Assembly (NCBI RefSeq): GCF_005937885.2
Contig: NZ_CP042176.1
Location: 3,777,501 to 3,841,500, forward strand
Length of the DNA: 64,000 nt
Direction of reading: 5' to 3'
DNA from: Bradyrhizobium sp. KBS0727
Lineage (GTDB): Bacteria; Pseudomonadota; Alphaproteobacteria; Rhizobiales; Xanthobacteraceae
The first letter of the stretch is position 1. Each line of letters starts with the position of its first letter. The notes beneath the pieces were generated by a model. That model did not search any database and was not told the origin of the DNA. It was given only the letters and a program-made list of their open reading frames with translations. Position numbers and translations under genes: made by a program. Positions 33,425-45,400 of this stretch are shown here, piece by piece.

Positions 33425-36400
33425 ATGGCAAATTCGGCGGCAATCATCGGCACACCGACGGTCAGCGACGTCACCGAAGACACGAATTTGCAGGTTTTGA
33501 TCGCTGCTGGGGTGATTTCCATCACCGATGCCAACGCGGGCCAGGCCGCATTCAGGACGACGGTCAACTCGGCATCCGGCAATCTCGGCTCATTAACGAT
33601 CGCCGCAAATGGATCCTACACCTACTCGGTTGCCGACAGCGCCGTGCAATATTTGGGCGCCGGCGATACCAAAATCGACACCTTCACGGTGACGTCGCTC
33701 GACGGTACAACTAAAAAGATAAGTTTTACGATCCACGGCGTTAACGATGCGGCCGTGATCGGCACGCCGACGGTGCACGACGTCACCGAGGATGCGACCA
33801 AGCCTTTCCTCACCGCGAGCGGTTCCATCTCGATTTCGGACGTCGATCAGGGGGAGGCCTCGTTCAAGACGTCGGTGATTCCGGCCGCTGGCAATCTCGG
33901 AACCCTGACGCTCGCGGCCAACGGATCGTACAGCTATTCGGTCGCCAATAGCGCCATGCAATATCTCGGCGCCGGCGACACCAAAATCGACACCTTCACG
34001 GTGACGTCGCTCGACGGCACAACCAAACAGATCAGTTTTACCATCCACGGCGTCAACGATGCGGCCGTGATCGGCACGCCGACCGTGCACGACGTGATCG
34101 AAGATGCCACCCAGCCGTTTTTGACTGCAATCGGCACGATCTCGATCACGGATGCGGATCAGGGCCAGGCCGCGTTTCAGACTTCGGTGATTTCAGCCGC
34201 CGGCGATCTCGGGAGCCTGACGATTGCGGCCAATGGATCCTACACCTACTCGGTGGCTAATAGCGCCGTGCAATATTTGGGGGCCGGCGATACCAAGATC
34301 GACACCTTCACGGTGACGTCGCTCGACGGTACAACTAAAAAGGTAAGTTTCACGATCCACGGCGTTAACGATGCGGCCGTGATCGGCACGCCGACCGTGC
34401 ACGATGTGACCGAGGATGCGACCAAGCCTTCCCTCACTGCGAGCGGCTCCATCTCGATTTCGGACGTCGATCAGGGTCAAGCCTCGTTCAAGACATCCGT
34501 GATTTCGGCCGCTGGCAATCTCGGAATACTGACGCTCGCAACCAACGGCTCGTACAGCTATTCGGTCGCCAATCGCGCCGTGCAATATCTCGGCGCCGGC
34601 GACACCAAAATCGACACCTTCACGGTGACGTCGCTCGACGGCACAACCAAACAGATCAGTTTTACCATCCACGGCGTCAACGATGCGGCCGTGATCGGCA
34701 CGCCGACCGTGCATGACGTGACCGAAGACGCCACCCAGCCGTTTTTGACTGCAAACGGCACGATCTCGATCTCGGACGTCGATCAGGGGCAAGCCGCGTT
34801 CCAGGCCGCAGTCGTTTCGGCCGTCGGCAATTTGGGAACGCTGACGCTGGCCGCGAACGGCAGCTACAGCTATTCGGTCGCCAACAGCCTTACCCAATAT
34901 CTCGGCGCCACCGACACCAAGACGGATACATTCACCATTGCCTCGGTCGACGGCACCACCAAACAGGTGACCTTCACGATTCATGGCGTCAACGACGCCG
35001 CTGTCATCGGCACGCCGACGGTCCATGACGTCACCGCCGATCCCAGTCTGGTGACGCTGACGGCGACCGGCTCGATCTCGATCACCGATGTCGATCAGGG
35101 GCAGGCCTCCTTCAAGACGTCGGTGATATCGGCGGCCGGCAATCTCGGCCAACTCACGCTCGCGAGCAATGGCAGCTATTCCTATACCGTGGCGGAAAGC
35201 GCCGCGGCGCAACTGGGCACCGGCGGCACCAAGGTCGACACGTTTACGGTCACCTCGTTCGACGGCACGACCAAACAGGTCACCTTCACGATCCATGGCC
35301 CGGGCACGACCAATCACCCGGCGACCATCGGTGATCCGACCGTCCACGATGTGACGGAAGATACGTCCATTGACAGCTCCGGAAACCTGGCGGCCGTCGG
35401 CAGCATTTCGATTTCGGATCCCGACGCGGGGCAGGCCGCTTTCCAGACGACGACGACAGCCACCGCCGGGAATCTTGGCGCGCTCGCGCTCGCCAGCAAC
35501 GGCAACTACACCTATACGGTCGCCAACAGTGCCGTGCAGTATCTCGGAACAAGCGATACCAAGGTCGATACCTTCACCGTCACGTCAGTAGACGGCACGA
35601 CCAAGCTGATCTCCTTCACGATCCACGGCACCAACGATGCCGCCGTCATCACCGGCACCAGCACGGCAAATCTGACCGAAACCAATGCGGTGCTGACCGC
35701 GAGCGGCGCGCTGAGCGCCACCGATGTGGATAGCCCCAATACGTTTGTCGCGCAGACCAATATCGCCGGCAGCAACAATTACGGTCACTTCAGCATTGGC
35801 GCCGACGGCGCCTGGACCTACAGCACCGACACCGCGCACGACGCGTTTGTCGGCGGCATCACCTATACCGACAGCCTCACGGTGACGACTGCGGACGGCA
35901 CCCCGCAGGTCATCACGGTCAACATCCTCGGCACCAATGATGCGGCCGTGATTGGCCAGCCGTCGCTGGCCGACGTGACCGAAGATGTCTCGGTCGACAG
36001 TTCCGGAAACCTGACCGCATCAGGATCGATTTCGATCTCCGATGTCGATAGTGCGGCTACGTTCCAGGCCGGCGCAACCGGAGCGGCTGGAAATCTCGGG
36101 GCGCTCGCGTTCGCCGCCAACGGCACCTACACCTATACGCTCGCCGACAGCCTCACGCAGTATCTCGGCGCCAACGATACCAAGACCGACACCTTTGCGG
36201 TGACGGCGACGGACGGCACGACCAAGCAGGTGAGTTTTAACATCCACGGCGCGCAGGATGCTCCGACCTTGACCGTCGGAACGTCGGCGTCCGGCATGGA
36301 CAACGCCAATATTTCCCTGACCGTGTCGGCCGGTCTGATCGATACCAGCAACGCGCTGACAATCGCCATCCAGAATGTGCCGTCGGGCTTCACGTTGAAC

Positions 36401-39400
36401 CATGGTACGGTATCGGATGATGGGTCGACCTGGCTCCTGACAAAGGCAGATCTCACGGGATTGGCCCTCCAACCCGTTGGTGGCATCGCCAAGCCGGGAA
36501 ACTTCAGCCTCCACATCGTTGCATCCTCGGGCGACGGCACGCACACGGCCTCGACCAGCGCGGACATCGCTGTCACCGTTACTGCAAATCCGAACGAGTT
36601 CAACGGCCTCGCGCTGGACGGCTATATCGCCGGCGCCACGGTCTTCGCTGATGCCAACAATAACGGCATTCTCGATCTCGGCGAGGCGCACACGACCACC
36701 AATGCCGATGGCAGCTTTACCCTCAATGGAGGAAGCGGCCCGCTCGTCATGTTCGGCGGCACCGATATTTCCACCAACCTGAGTTTCAATGGCGTGTTGA
36801 AGGCGCCCGAGGGATCGACTGTCGTCACGCCGTTGACGACGCTGATCGTGGCGATAACCACGGCCGATCACACGGTTTCGTCTGCCGATGCCGCAATTCA
36901 GGTGTCGGCAGCGTTCGGCCTCGATCCTACCAAGGATCTCACGACGTTTGATCCGGTATCCGCAGCCGTTTCGGGCGGCACGGACGCCGCCGCAGCAAGC
37001 GCTATCCTCTCGGCGGGAATCCAGGTTCAGAGCACGGTCGCTCAGGTCTCCGCGGTGGGAGGCTCGGCAGCCTCGGTCTTCACCGCGATAGCCAACACCG
37101 TCACGACCAGTGCGAGCAGTTCCACCACCGTCGATCTCAGCGCGTCGTCCACGGTCCATGACATCGTTTCGAATTCGGGCGTCAGCGCAGACGCGGCCTC
37201 GGCGGTAGAGGCCGTCGTTTCCGCCGCGAACGGAAGCATCCAGTCCGCGGGCGCCGACGTGACCGCACTGGCGCAGGCCGCCGTCGTGGCCCAGGGCGCC
37301 GCGACAACGCAGTTGGCCAACACCGACTTCACCGATACGGCCCAGGTTGCGGCGCTGCAGCAGAATTATGTCACCGATCTCGGTACACAGGTATCCAATG
37401 CGGTTGTCGGCGTCACCGGCCTCGCGCTCGTGGGCACGCTGGGGGCCGATGTCCTGACCGGCGGGGCCGGCAACGATGCCATCGACGGCCTGGACGGTAA
37501 CGATACGATCAGCGGCGGTGGCGGCAACGATCAACTCTATGGCGGCATCGGGAACGACACCCTGACCGGTGGCGCCGGCGACGATCGCATCGATGGCGGC
37601 GCAGGCTTTGACCGCGCAAGCTACGCGGACGCGGCTGCCGGTGTCACTATTGACCTGACGGCAGGAACAGTGCACGGCACCGCGGCAAATGACGTCGCCA
37701 ACGTCGGCAACGACACCCTGGTGTCGATCGAAGCGGTGACCGGCAGCGCCTTTGCCGACAGCTACAACGCAGCGGGATTTACCGGATCGACGGGTCTGCC
37801 CGGCAGGCCGGTCGGGTTCAACGAATTCGAGGGCGGCGGCGGCGACGACACCATCATCGGCATGGTCAATGCGTCCGGAGAAATCCTCACTCGAATTTCA
37901 TATGTCAGCGCAGCTGCGGCCGTGACGGTGGACATTGCCGCCGGTACGGCGCACGGAACCGCGGCAGGCGATGCCGCCAATGTCGGCAACGACACCTTCA
38001 CCAATGTCAACGCTATCGTTGGATCGGCGTATGACGACACGCTGCTCGGCAGCAACAATCCGAACGGCACGTATGAACAGTTTGACGGCCGCGCCGGCAA
38101 CGATCTGATCGACGGCCGGGGAGGTTACGATTTCGCGACCTACAACAACGATCCGAACACGACGTCGGGGATTACCGTCCATCTCGCGGCGGGCACCGTT
38201 ACCGGCGATGCGACGGTAGGCACCGATACGCTACGTTCGGTCGAGGCCGTACGCGGCACCAATTTCGCCGACGTCTATGACGCAACTGGCTTCAGCGCGA
38301 CCAGCACCAACGCGGGCTCTTTCAATACCTTCAATAACTTCGACGGGCAGGGTGGTAACGACACCATCATTGGCAACGGCAACACCCGGATTCAATATTC
38401 GAATTCCGCTGCTGCCGTAACGGTCGATATCGCCGCCGGTACCGCGCACGGAACGGCGGCGGGCGACGTTGCCCAGGTCGGCACCGACACCTTCTCGGGT
38501 GTCAACGCCGTTATGGGCTCGATGTTCGACGACACCCTGCTGGGAAGCAACGGCAATGAAAACTTCATGGGCCTGGCCGGCAACGATTACATCGACGGCC
38601 GCGGTGGCTTCGACGTCGTGCAGTACAGCAACCTGACCTATACGACCGGCGCGATCAGCGTCGACATGGCCTCGGGGACCGTGACCGGTGATGCCTCCAT
38701 CGGCACGGACACCCTGAGGTCGATCGAGGGCGTCCAGGGCACGATCTTCAACGACACCTATGTGGCAACCAACTTCGGCGCCACCGGCTTCCTGAACACG
38801 TCCACCAACAACGTCGGAAACAACGGCACCTTCAACCAGTTCGAAGGTCTGGCGGGCAACGACAGCATCACCGGCAACGGCAACACCCGCATCATTTATT
38901 CCAGCGCGGCCGGCGGGGTGACGATCAACCTGCAGGCCGGTACGGCCAGCGGCGATGCCTCGGTCGGAACCGACACGTATGTCGGCGTCAACAGCGCCAC
39001 CGGCAGCAATTTCAATGATACCTACAATGCCGCCGGCTTTACCGGGATCACCTCGGCGGGTTCGTTCGGCACCTTCAACCTGTTCGAAGGCCTGGGCGGC
39101 AACGACACCATTACCGGCAACGGCAGCACCCGGATCGCGTACTCGCAGGCGGCGGCGGGCGTTACCGTCGATCTGTCGGGCGCGACGGGCACGGCGCACG
39201 GAACAGCCGCTGGAGACGTCGCCAATGTCGGTATCGACACCATCATCGGCGGGGTGAACAGCGTTCTGGGCTCCAACTTCGCCGATCTGATCATCGGCGG
39301 CTCGGCGGCTGAGACCTTGTTCGGCGGAGCCGGTAACGACACGATCAATGGCGGCGGCGGCAACGACAACATCACGGGCGGTGCCGGCAACGATACCATC

Positions 39401-42400
39401 GACGGCGGCGCCGGAACCGACGTGGCCGTGTTTGGCGGCCCGCGCTCCGCTTACACTATCTCGGGTACCGGAACGGTGACCGTAACCGACACCCGGACGG
39501 CGACGGCGTCGCTGACCCCTGACGGCACCGACACCCTGACCAACGTCGAAGTCCTGCAATTCAGCGACCAGCTCGTGCTCGGCGCGTCCGGGTCGGCCGC
39601 CAATCCGGTCGACGTCTCCGGAATGTTCTTCAGTGCCGGTCCGCTGACGGGCACCTCTGGCGACGACTACCTGACCATCGGCTTCTCGATGTTCAACCGC
39701 GCGATCGATCTAGGGGCGGGCAACAACACGGTCACCATCGGCGTCGGCGGCGGCAACCTCAACCTGACCAACGTGCAGCACCTGGTCGGCAGCGGCAACG
39801 ACGACTTTGTCAGCCTGGTGCACAACGTCAACGGCTTGACCATCGATCTCGGGGGCGGCGGCAACGACAACGTAAATCTTGCCAATGGCGTCAACTCGGT
39901 CAGCGTCACCAACGTCGAGAACCTCGGCGCGAGCGACTTCTCGGGCCCGGCGTCAAACGACACGCTGACGATTCTGAACAATGTCAGCGGTATCAACGTG
40001 AACCTCGGCCAGGGCATCAATACGCTGAATTTGGCAGCCGGTACGAACTCGTTCGCCAATATCTACAATGTCGACACCATCCACGGCAGCTCGACCGACG
40101 ATACGCTGACTGACACGTCGGTGGGATTTGGTTCACCGAACAACGATATGGTCGTCGACCTCGGCGACGGCAACGACACGCTGACCCTCAGCGCAAATTA
40201 CGCCAGCTTTACCCTGCTCAACACCGAGCATTTGGTGGGCAATGCGCAAGACAATTACTTTGTTCTGAACAGCGACGTCAGCGGCCTCGCGGTCGATCTC
40301 GGCGCAGGCAACGATACGGTCAACCTCGCGAGCGGAACGAACTCCGTCAGCGTGACCAACGTCGAGTACATCGACACGCAGGACGGCATCATCAGCAACC
40401 CGGCGTCCAACGACGTGTTGACGCTTCTCAACGACGTTTCCGGACTGACGGTCAACCTGCAGCAGGGCAGCAACACGCTCAATCTCGCCGCGGGCACCAA
40501 CTCGCTGACGACCTACAACGTCCAGACCATCAACGGGAGCGCCTCGGACGATTCGCTCACCCTGCAGAACTCGAATTACAATGTCTCGATCGATCTTGGC
40601 GCCGGCAACGATACGCTGACGCTGGCGGACGGCTTCAATAACGTCACCGTCAAGAACATCGAGAATGTGATCGGCGGCAATGGCAACGACAACATCAACA
40701 TCGCGGACCTGAGCGGGACGGTTACCGTCACCGGCGGCCTTGGCAACGACTTCATCAGTCTGGGTGGGTCCCAGGATAATGTCCGATTCACCAAGGTCGC
40801 AGACTCGGCGGCCGGCGGGGGCGCCGACACCGTCGCGAACTTCGATGTCGCGAACGATGCCTTCGTGTTCGACCACGTTGGCGGGCTTGCCACCGCCATT
40901 CATTTCGTCAGCAGCGGCACGTTGGATGGGACGGCGGCCAATCCGCAATCCGAAGCGATCCTGAACGGAAATCTGCTGCAGATCGACGTCAACGGCGACG
41001 GACAAATCGGTGCCGGCGACATGGAAGTCTATATCAACGGCATCAATGGTACGTTGACCGATGCCAACTTCGTCACCGTCGGTGTCGATCACCGGCCGAC
41101 GGATATCCAGCTTTCGGCGGCGACGGTGGCCGAAAACAGCAGCAACGGCCTGGTGGTGGGTACGCTGTCGGCGACCGACCCGGACGTCGGCGATACCGCA
41201 ACCTTCAGCCTGACCGACAGCGCAGGCGGCCGGTTTGCGATCAGCGGCAGCAACCTCGTCGTCAATGGTCCGATCGACTACGAGACCACCCAATCGCTGC
41301 AGGTGACGGTCCGGGTGACCGACTCCGGCGGATTGAGCTACGACAAGATCTTCACGATTGGCGTCATCGACGTCAACGAAGCGCCGACTGCCGTGGTGCT
41401 GTCGAACCAGCTCACGTCAACGCCGGAAAACGGCGGCGACGTCAAGGTTGCCGACATCGCCATCACCGACGACGCGCTCGGTACCAACACCCTGTCGCTG
41501 TCTGGAGCCGACGCAGCCTTCTTCTCGATCGTGACCGGCATCAATGGACCGGAACTGCACTTCAACGGTGGCGCCAATTTCGAGGCAAAGGCTGCATATG
41601 ACGTAACCGTCAACGCCAACGATACCACGGCCAGCAACCATGCCGCACCGGACGCATCGCAGAGTTTCCATCTCACCATCGCCGACCTCAATGAGGCGCC
41701 GACGATCACCTCCGGCACGGCCGCAAGCGTCGCGGAGAACGCGCCGACCAATACGGTCGTGTACCAGGCTGTTGCCAGCGATCCCGATACAACCGCGCCG
41801 AACAATACCATCACCTGGAGTCTGACCGGCGCCGACGCGGCAGCCTTCAACATCAATGCCAGCGGTAGCGTCACGTTGAACAGTCCGGCGAACTACGAGG
41901 CGAAGAACTCCTACAGCATCAACGTCATCGCAACCGACGGCGGAGCTCTGTTCGACAGCAAGGCCGTGACCGTCAGCATCATCGACGTCAACGAGGCGCC
42001 GACGGCGGTCGTGCTGTCGGGGCAGGTGACTTCCACGACGGAGAACGGCGGCGACATCAAGGTCGCCGATATCGCCGTCACCGACGACGCGCTCGGCAGC
42101 AACGTACTTTCGCTGTCCGGAGCCGATGCGGCCGCGTTCTCGATCGTGACCGGCGCCGGCGGCGCGGAACTGCATTTCAACGGCGGGGCGAATTTCGAGG
42201 CCAAGACGTCCTACGACGTGACGGTGAACGTCAACGACGTCACCGCCAGCAATCATGTCGCACCCGACGCGTCGCAGAATTTCCATCTCGCTATCACCAA
42301 CGTCAACGAAGCGCCGACCGACATATTGCTGTCCGCAAATGCGATCGGACAAAGCACTGCCAACGGTACCGTCATCGGCGTCCTCTCGGCCGTCGATCCC

Positions 42401-45400
42401 GACGCCGGCGATACTGCGACGTTCTCGCTGATCAACGACGCCGGCGGCCAGTTCACGCTCAGCGGCAACAATCTCGTGGTCGCGGGATCGCTGACGGCCG
42501 GAGCGCAGCAGATTGTCGTGCGCGACACCGACTCGGGCGGCTTGACCTTCGACAAGACCCTCACGATCAACGTGAGCACCGGTGCTACGATCGTCGGCGA
42601 CGCGGGTAACAACATTCTGGTCGGCACAGCCGGTGATGACCTCATCCAGGGTCTGGGCGGCAACGACAAGCTGCAGGGCATGGCGGGCAATGATACGCTC
42701 GACGGCGGTCAGGGCTTCGATCGCGCGATCTATACCGACGCGACATCCGGTATCACCGTCAACCTTGCGGCGGGGACCGTCACCGGTGGATCCGGCTCGG
42801 ATACGCTTGTTAACGTCGAGGGCATCGTCGGCAGCGATTTCGCCGATACCATCAACACCGCCGGCTTTACCGGCGATAGCGGCATCGCTGGGAACCCGCT
42901 CGGCCTCAACGAGATTGAGGGCCGCGGCGGCAACGATACCATCACCAGCGACGTCAACAGCCAGGGCGCACTGCTGACGCGGGTTTCCTATGTCAGTGCG
43001 GCGGCGGCCGTCACTGTCGACCTCGCCGCCGGTACCGCGCAAGGCACTGCGGCCGGCGATGTTGCCCAGGTCGGCACCGACACCCTTGTCGGTTCCGGAT
43101 TCTCGACCGTCATCGGGTCGGCCTATGACGATACCTTGCTCGGCACCAACAATGCTGCCGGCACCGTCGAGATCTTCGACGGCCGGGGAGGTAACGACAC
43201 GCTCAACGGCAGGGGCGGCTTCGATCGCGCCGACTATGCCCTCGACCCCGCGACAATTTCCGGCATCACGGTGAACATGGCGGCCGGAACCGTCGTCGGC
43301 GACCGGCAAACGCTCGGTGACACGACGATTGGTAGCGATACGCTGATTTCCATTGAATCCGTTCGCGGCACGAATTTCGCGGATAGTTACACTGCAAGTG
43401 GATTCAATGGCACCAGCGGTGCCAATCAGGGCTCGAACGGTAGCTTCAATGAATTCAACGGGATGGGCGGCAACGACACCATCATTGGCAACGGCAACAC
43501 CCGGCTCTCCTTTGTCAACGCAACGGGTGCTGTCACGGTCGACCTGGCTGCGGGAACCGACTCGGGCGACGCATCGACCGGCAACGACACCTTCAGCGGC
43601 GTCAATGCCATCCAGGCGTCGATGTACAACGACACCTTGCTTGGCGCTGCAACCAACGACACCATCGCCGGCCTCGGAGGCAATGACTTTATCGACGGCC
43701 GCGGCGGCTTCGATCTTGCGACCTACAACAATATCTATTTTTCCACCGGGCCCGTGACCGTGAATATGGGGGCGGGTACCGCAACCGGTGATGCATCGAT
43801 CGGCTCCGACACGCTGCGCTCGATCGAGGCGATCCAGGGCACCAACTTCAACGACGTATACAATGCCAGCACGTTCGGTACTGCAGGCGCGTTCAATATC
43901 GGGAACAACGGTACCTTCAACCAGTTTGAAGGTCTTGGGGGCAACGATACCATTACCGGCAATGGCAACACCCGCGTCATCTACTCCAACGCGACCGGAG
44001 GCGTGACCATCAACATGCAGGCCGGGACAGCCACAGGCGACGCCTCGGTCGGGACCGATACCTTTACCGGTGTCAACAGCGCCACCGGGTCGTCGTTTGC
44101 GGATACCTACAACGCCGCCGGTTTCGTCGGCGGGTTCAACCTGTTCGAAGGTCTCGCCGGAAACGACACCATCACCGGCAACGGCAATACCCGCATTGCC
44201 TATACGCAGGCCGCCGCCGCCGTCACGGTCGATCTGTCCGGGGCGACCGGCACTGCGCACGGTACGGCCGGTGGCGACGTCGCCGCGGTTGGAACCGACA
44301 CCATTACCGGCGGTGTCAACAGCGTTCAGGGATCGAATTTCAACGACACCCTGATCGGCGGTGCGGGCAACGAACTGTTTTTCGGCGGAGGCGGCAACGA
44401 CAGCATCAGCACCGGTGGCGGCAACGACCAGATTACCGGTCAGGCCGGCAACGACACTATCGATGGTGGCGCCGGTACCGACATAGCGTTCTACACCGGT
44501 CCGATGTCCGCCTACACCATCACGACGCCAGGGGCAGGGCAGACCCAGGTCGCTGACTCTGTATCCACGCGAGACGGAACCGACATCCTCACCAACGTCG
44601 AGGTCTTGCAGTTCAGCGACGCGGCGATGCTGTTGTCGTCGGGAGGTGCGGGAAGCCCGATCGATATCTCGGCCTTCAACCTGAACTTCAACACCCCGTT
44701 GACCGGAACCGGCAACGACGACTACCTGATGGTCGGAGGTAACATCTTCGGTCACCAGATCGATCTGGGGGCAGGGAACGACACCGTCATCCTCGCCAAC
44801 GCTGGCGGCTACACGCTGAACCTGCTTCATGTCGAAAACCTGATCGGCAGCAGCGGCGACGATTTCGTCAGCCTCGTCAACGATGCGGCGGGCCTGGTCG
44901 TCGATCTCGGCGCGGGGACCAACGACAACCTCAACCTCGCCAATGGCGCGAATACGTTGAGCGTGACCAACGTCGAGAATGTAAATTCCTCGGACTTCTC
45001 CGGTGCTGCCTCAAACGACACGCTGACGCTCTCCAACGATGTCAGCGGTCTATCCGTCAATCTCCAGCAGGGCGACAACACGCTCAATCTGGCGGCCGGC
45101 ATCAATTCGTTTACCTCGATCTTCAATGTCCAACACATCAATGGCACTGCGTCCGACGATACGTTGACGATAGGAACCGGGCTCTTCGAACCCGGCAATA
45201 ATCCGATCGTCGATCTTGGCGCCGGAAACAACACGCTCAATTTCGGTGGAGGAACCCTGACGATTCTGAACGTTCAACACCTCATCGGCGACGGGTCGAA
45301 CAATTTCATAACGTTCAACAATGACGTCAGCGGCGTCGCCGTTGATTTGGGTGGTGGTGCCGATCAACTCAATCTCGCCAACGGCACCAACTCTCTGAGC

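Noticed and set aside
33425..33720. LapA-type N-terminal retention module on the adhesin
   Set aside because: The protein goes into VCBS repeats within about ten residues and shows no di-alanine protease site in a retention domain.
33749..36250. CRISPR-like periodicity
   Set aside because: The 312-nt period is in-frame protein repeats (VCBS), not short repeats with unique spacers.
41417..44830. Very long minus-strand open frame (over 1100 codons), with others at 36020-37675, 38231-39559 and 45050-46117, opposite the adhesin gene
   Set aside because: They arise because the repetitive GC-rich sense frame has few stop codons on the antisense strand; the antisense proteins are arginine/valine/aspartate-rich mirrors of the repeats with no domain.
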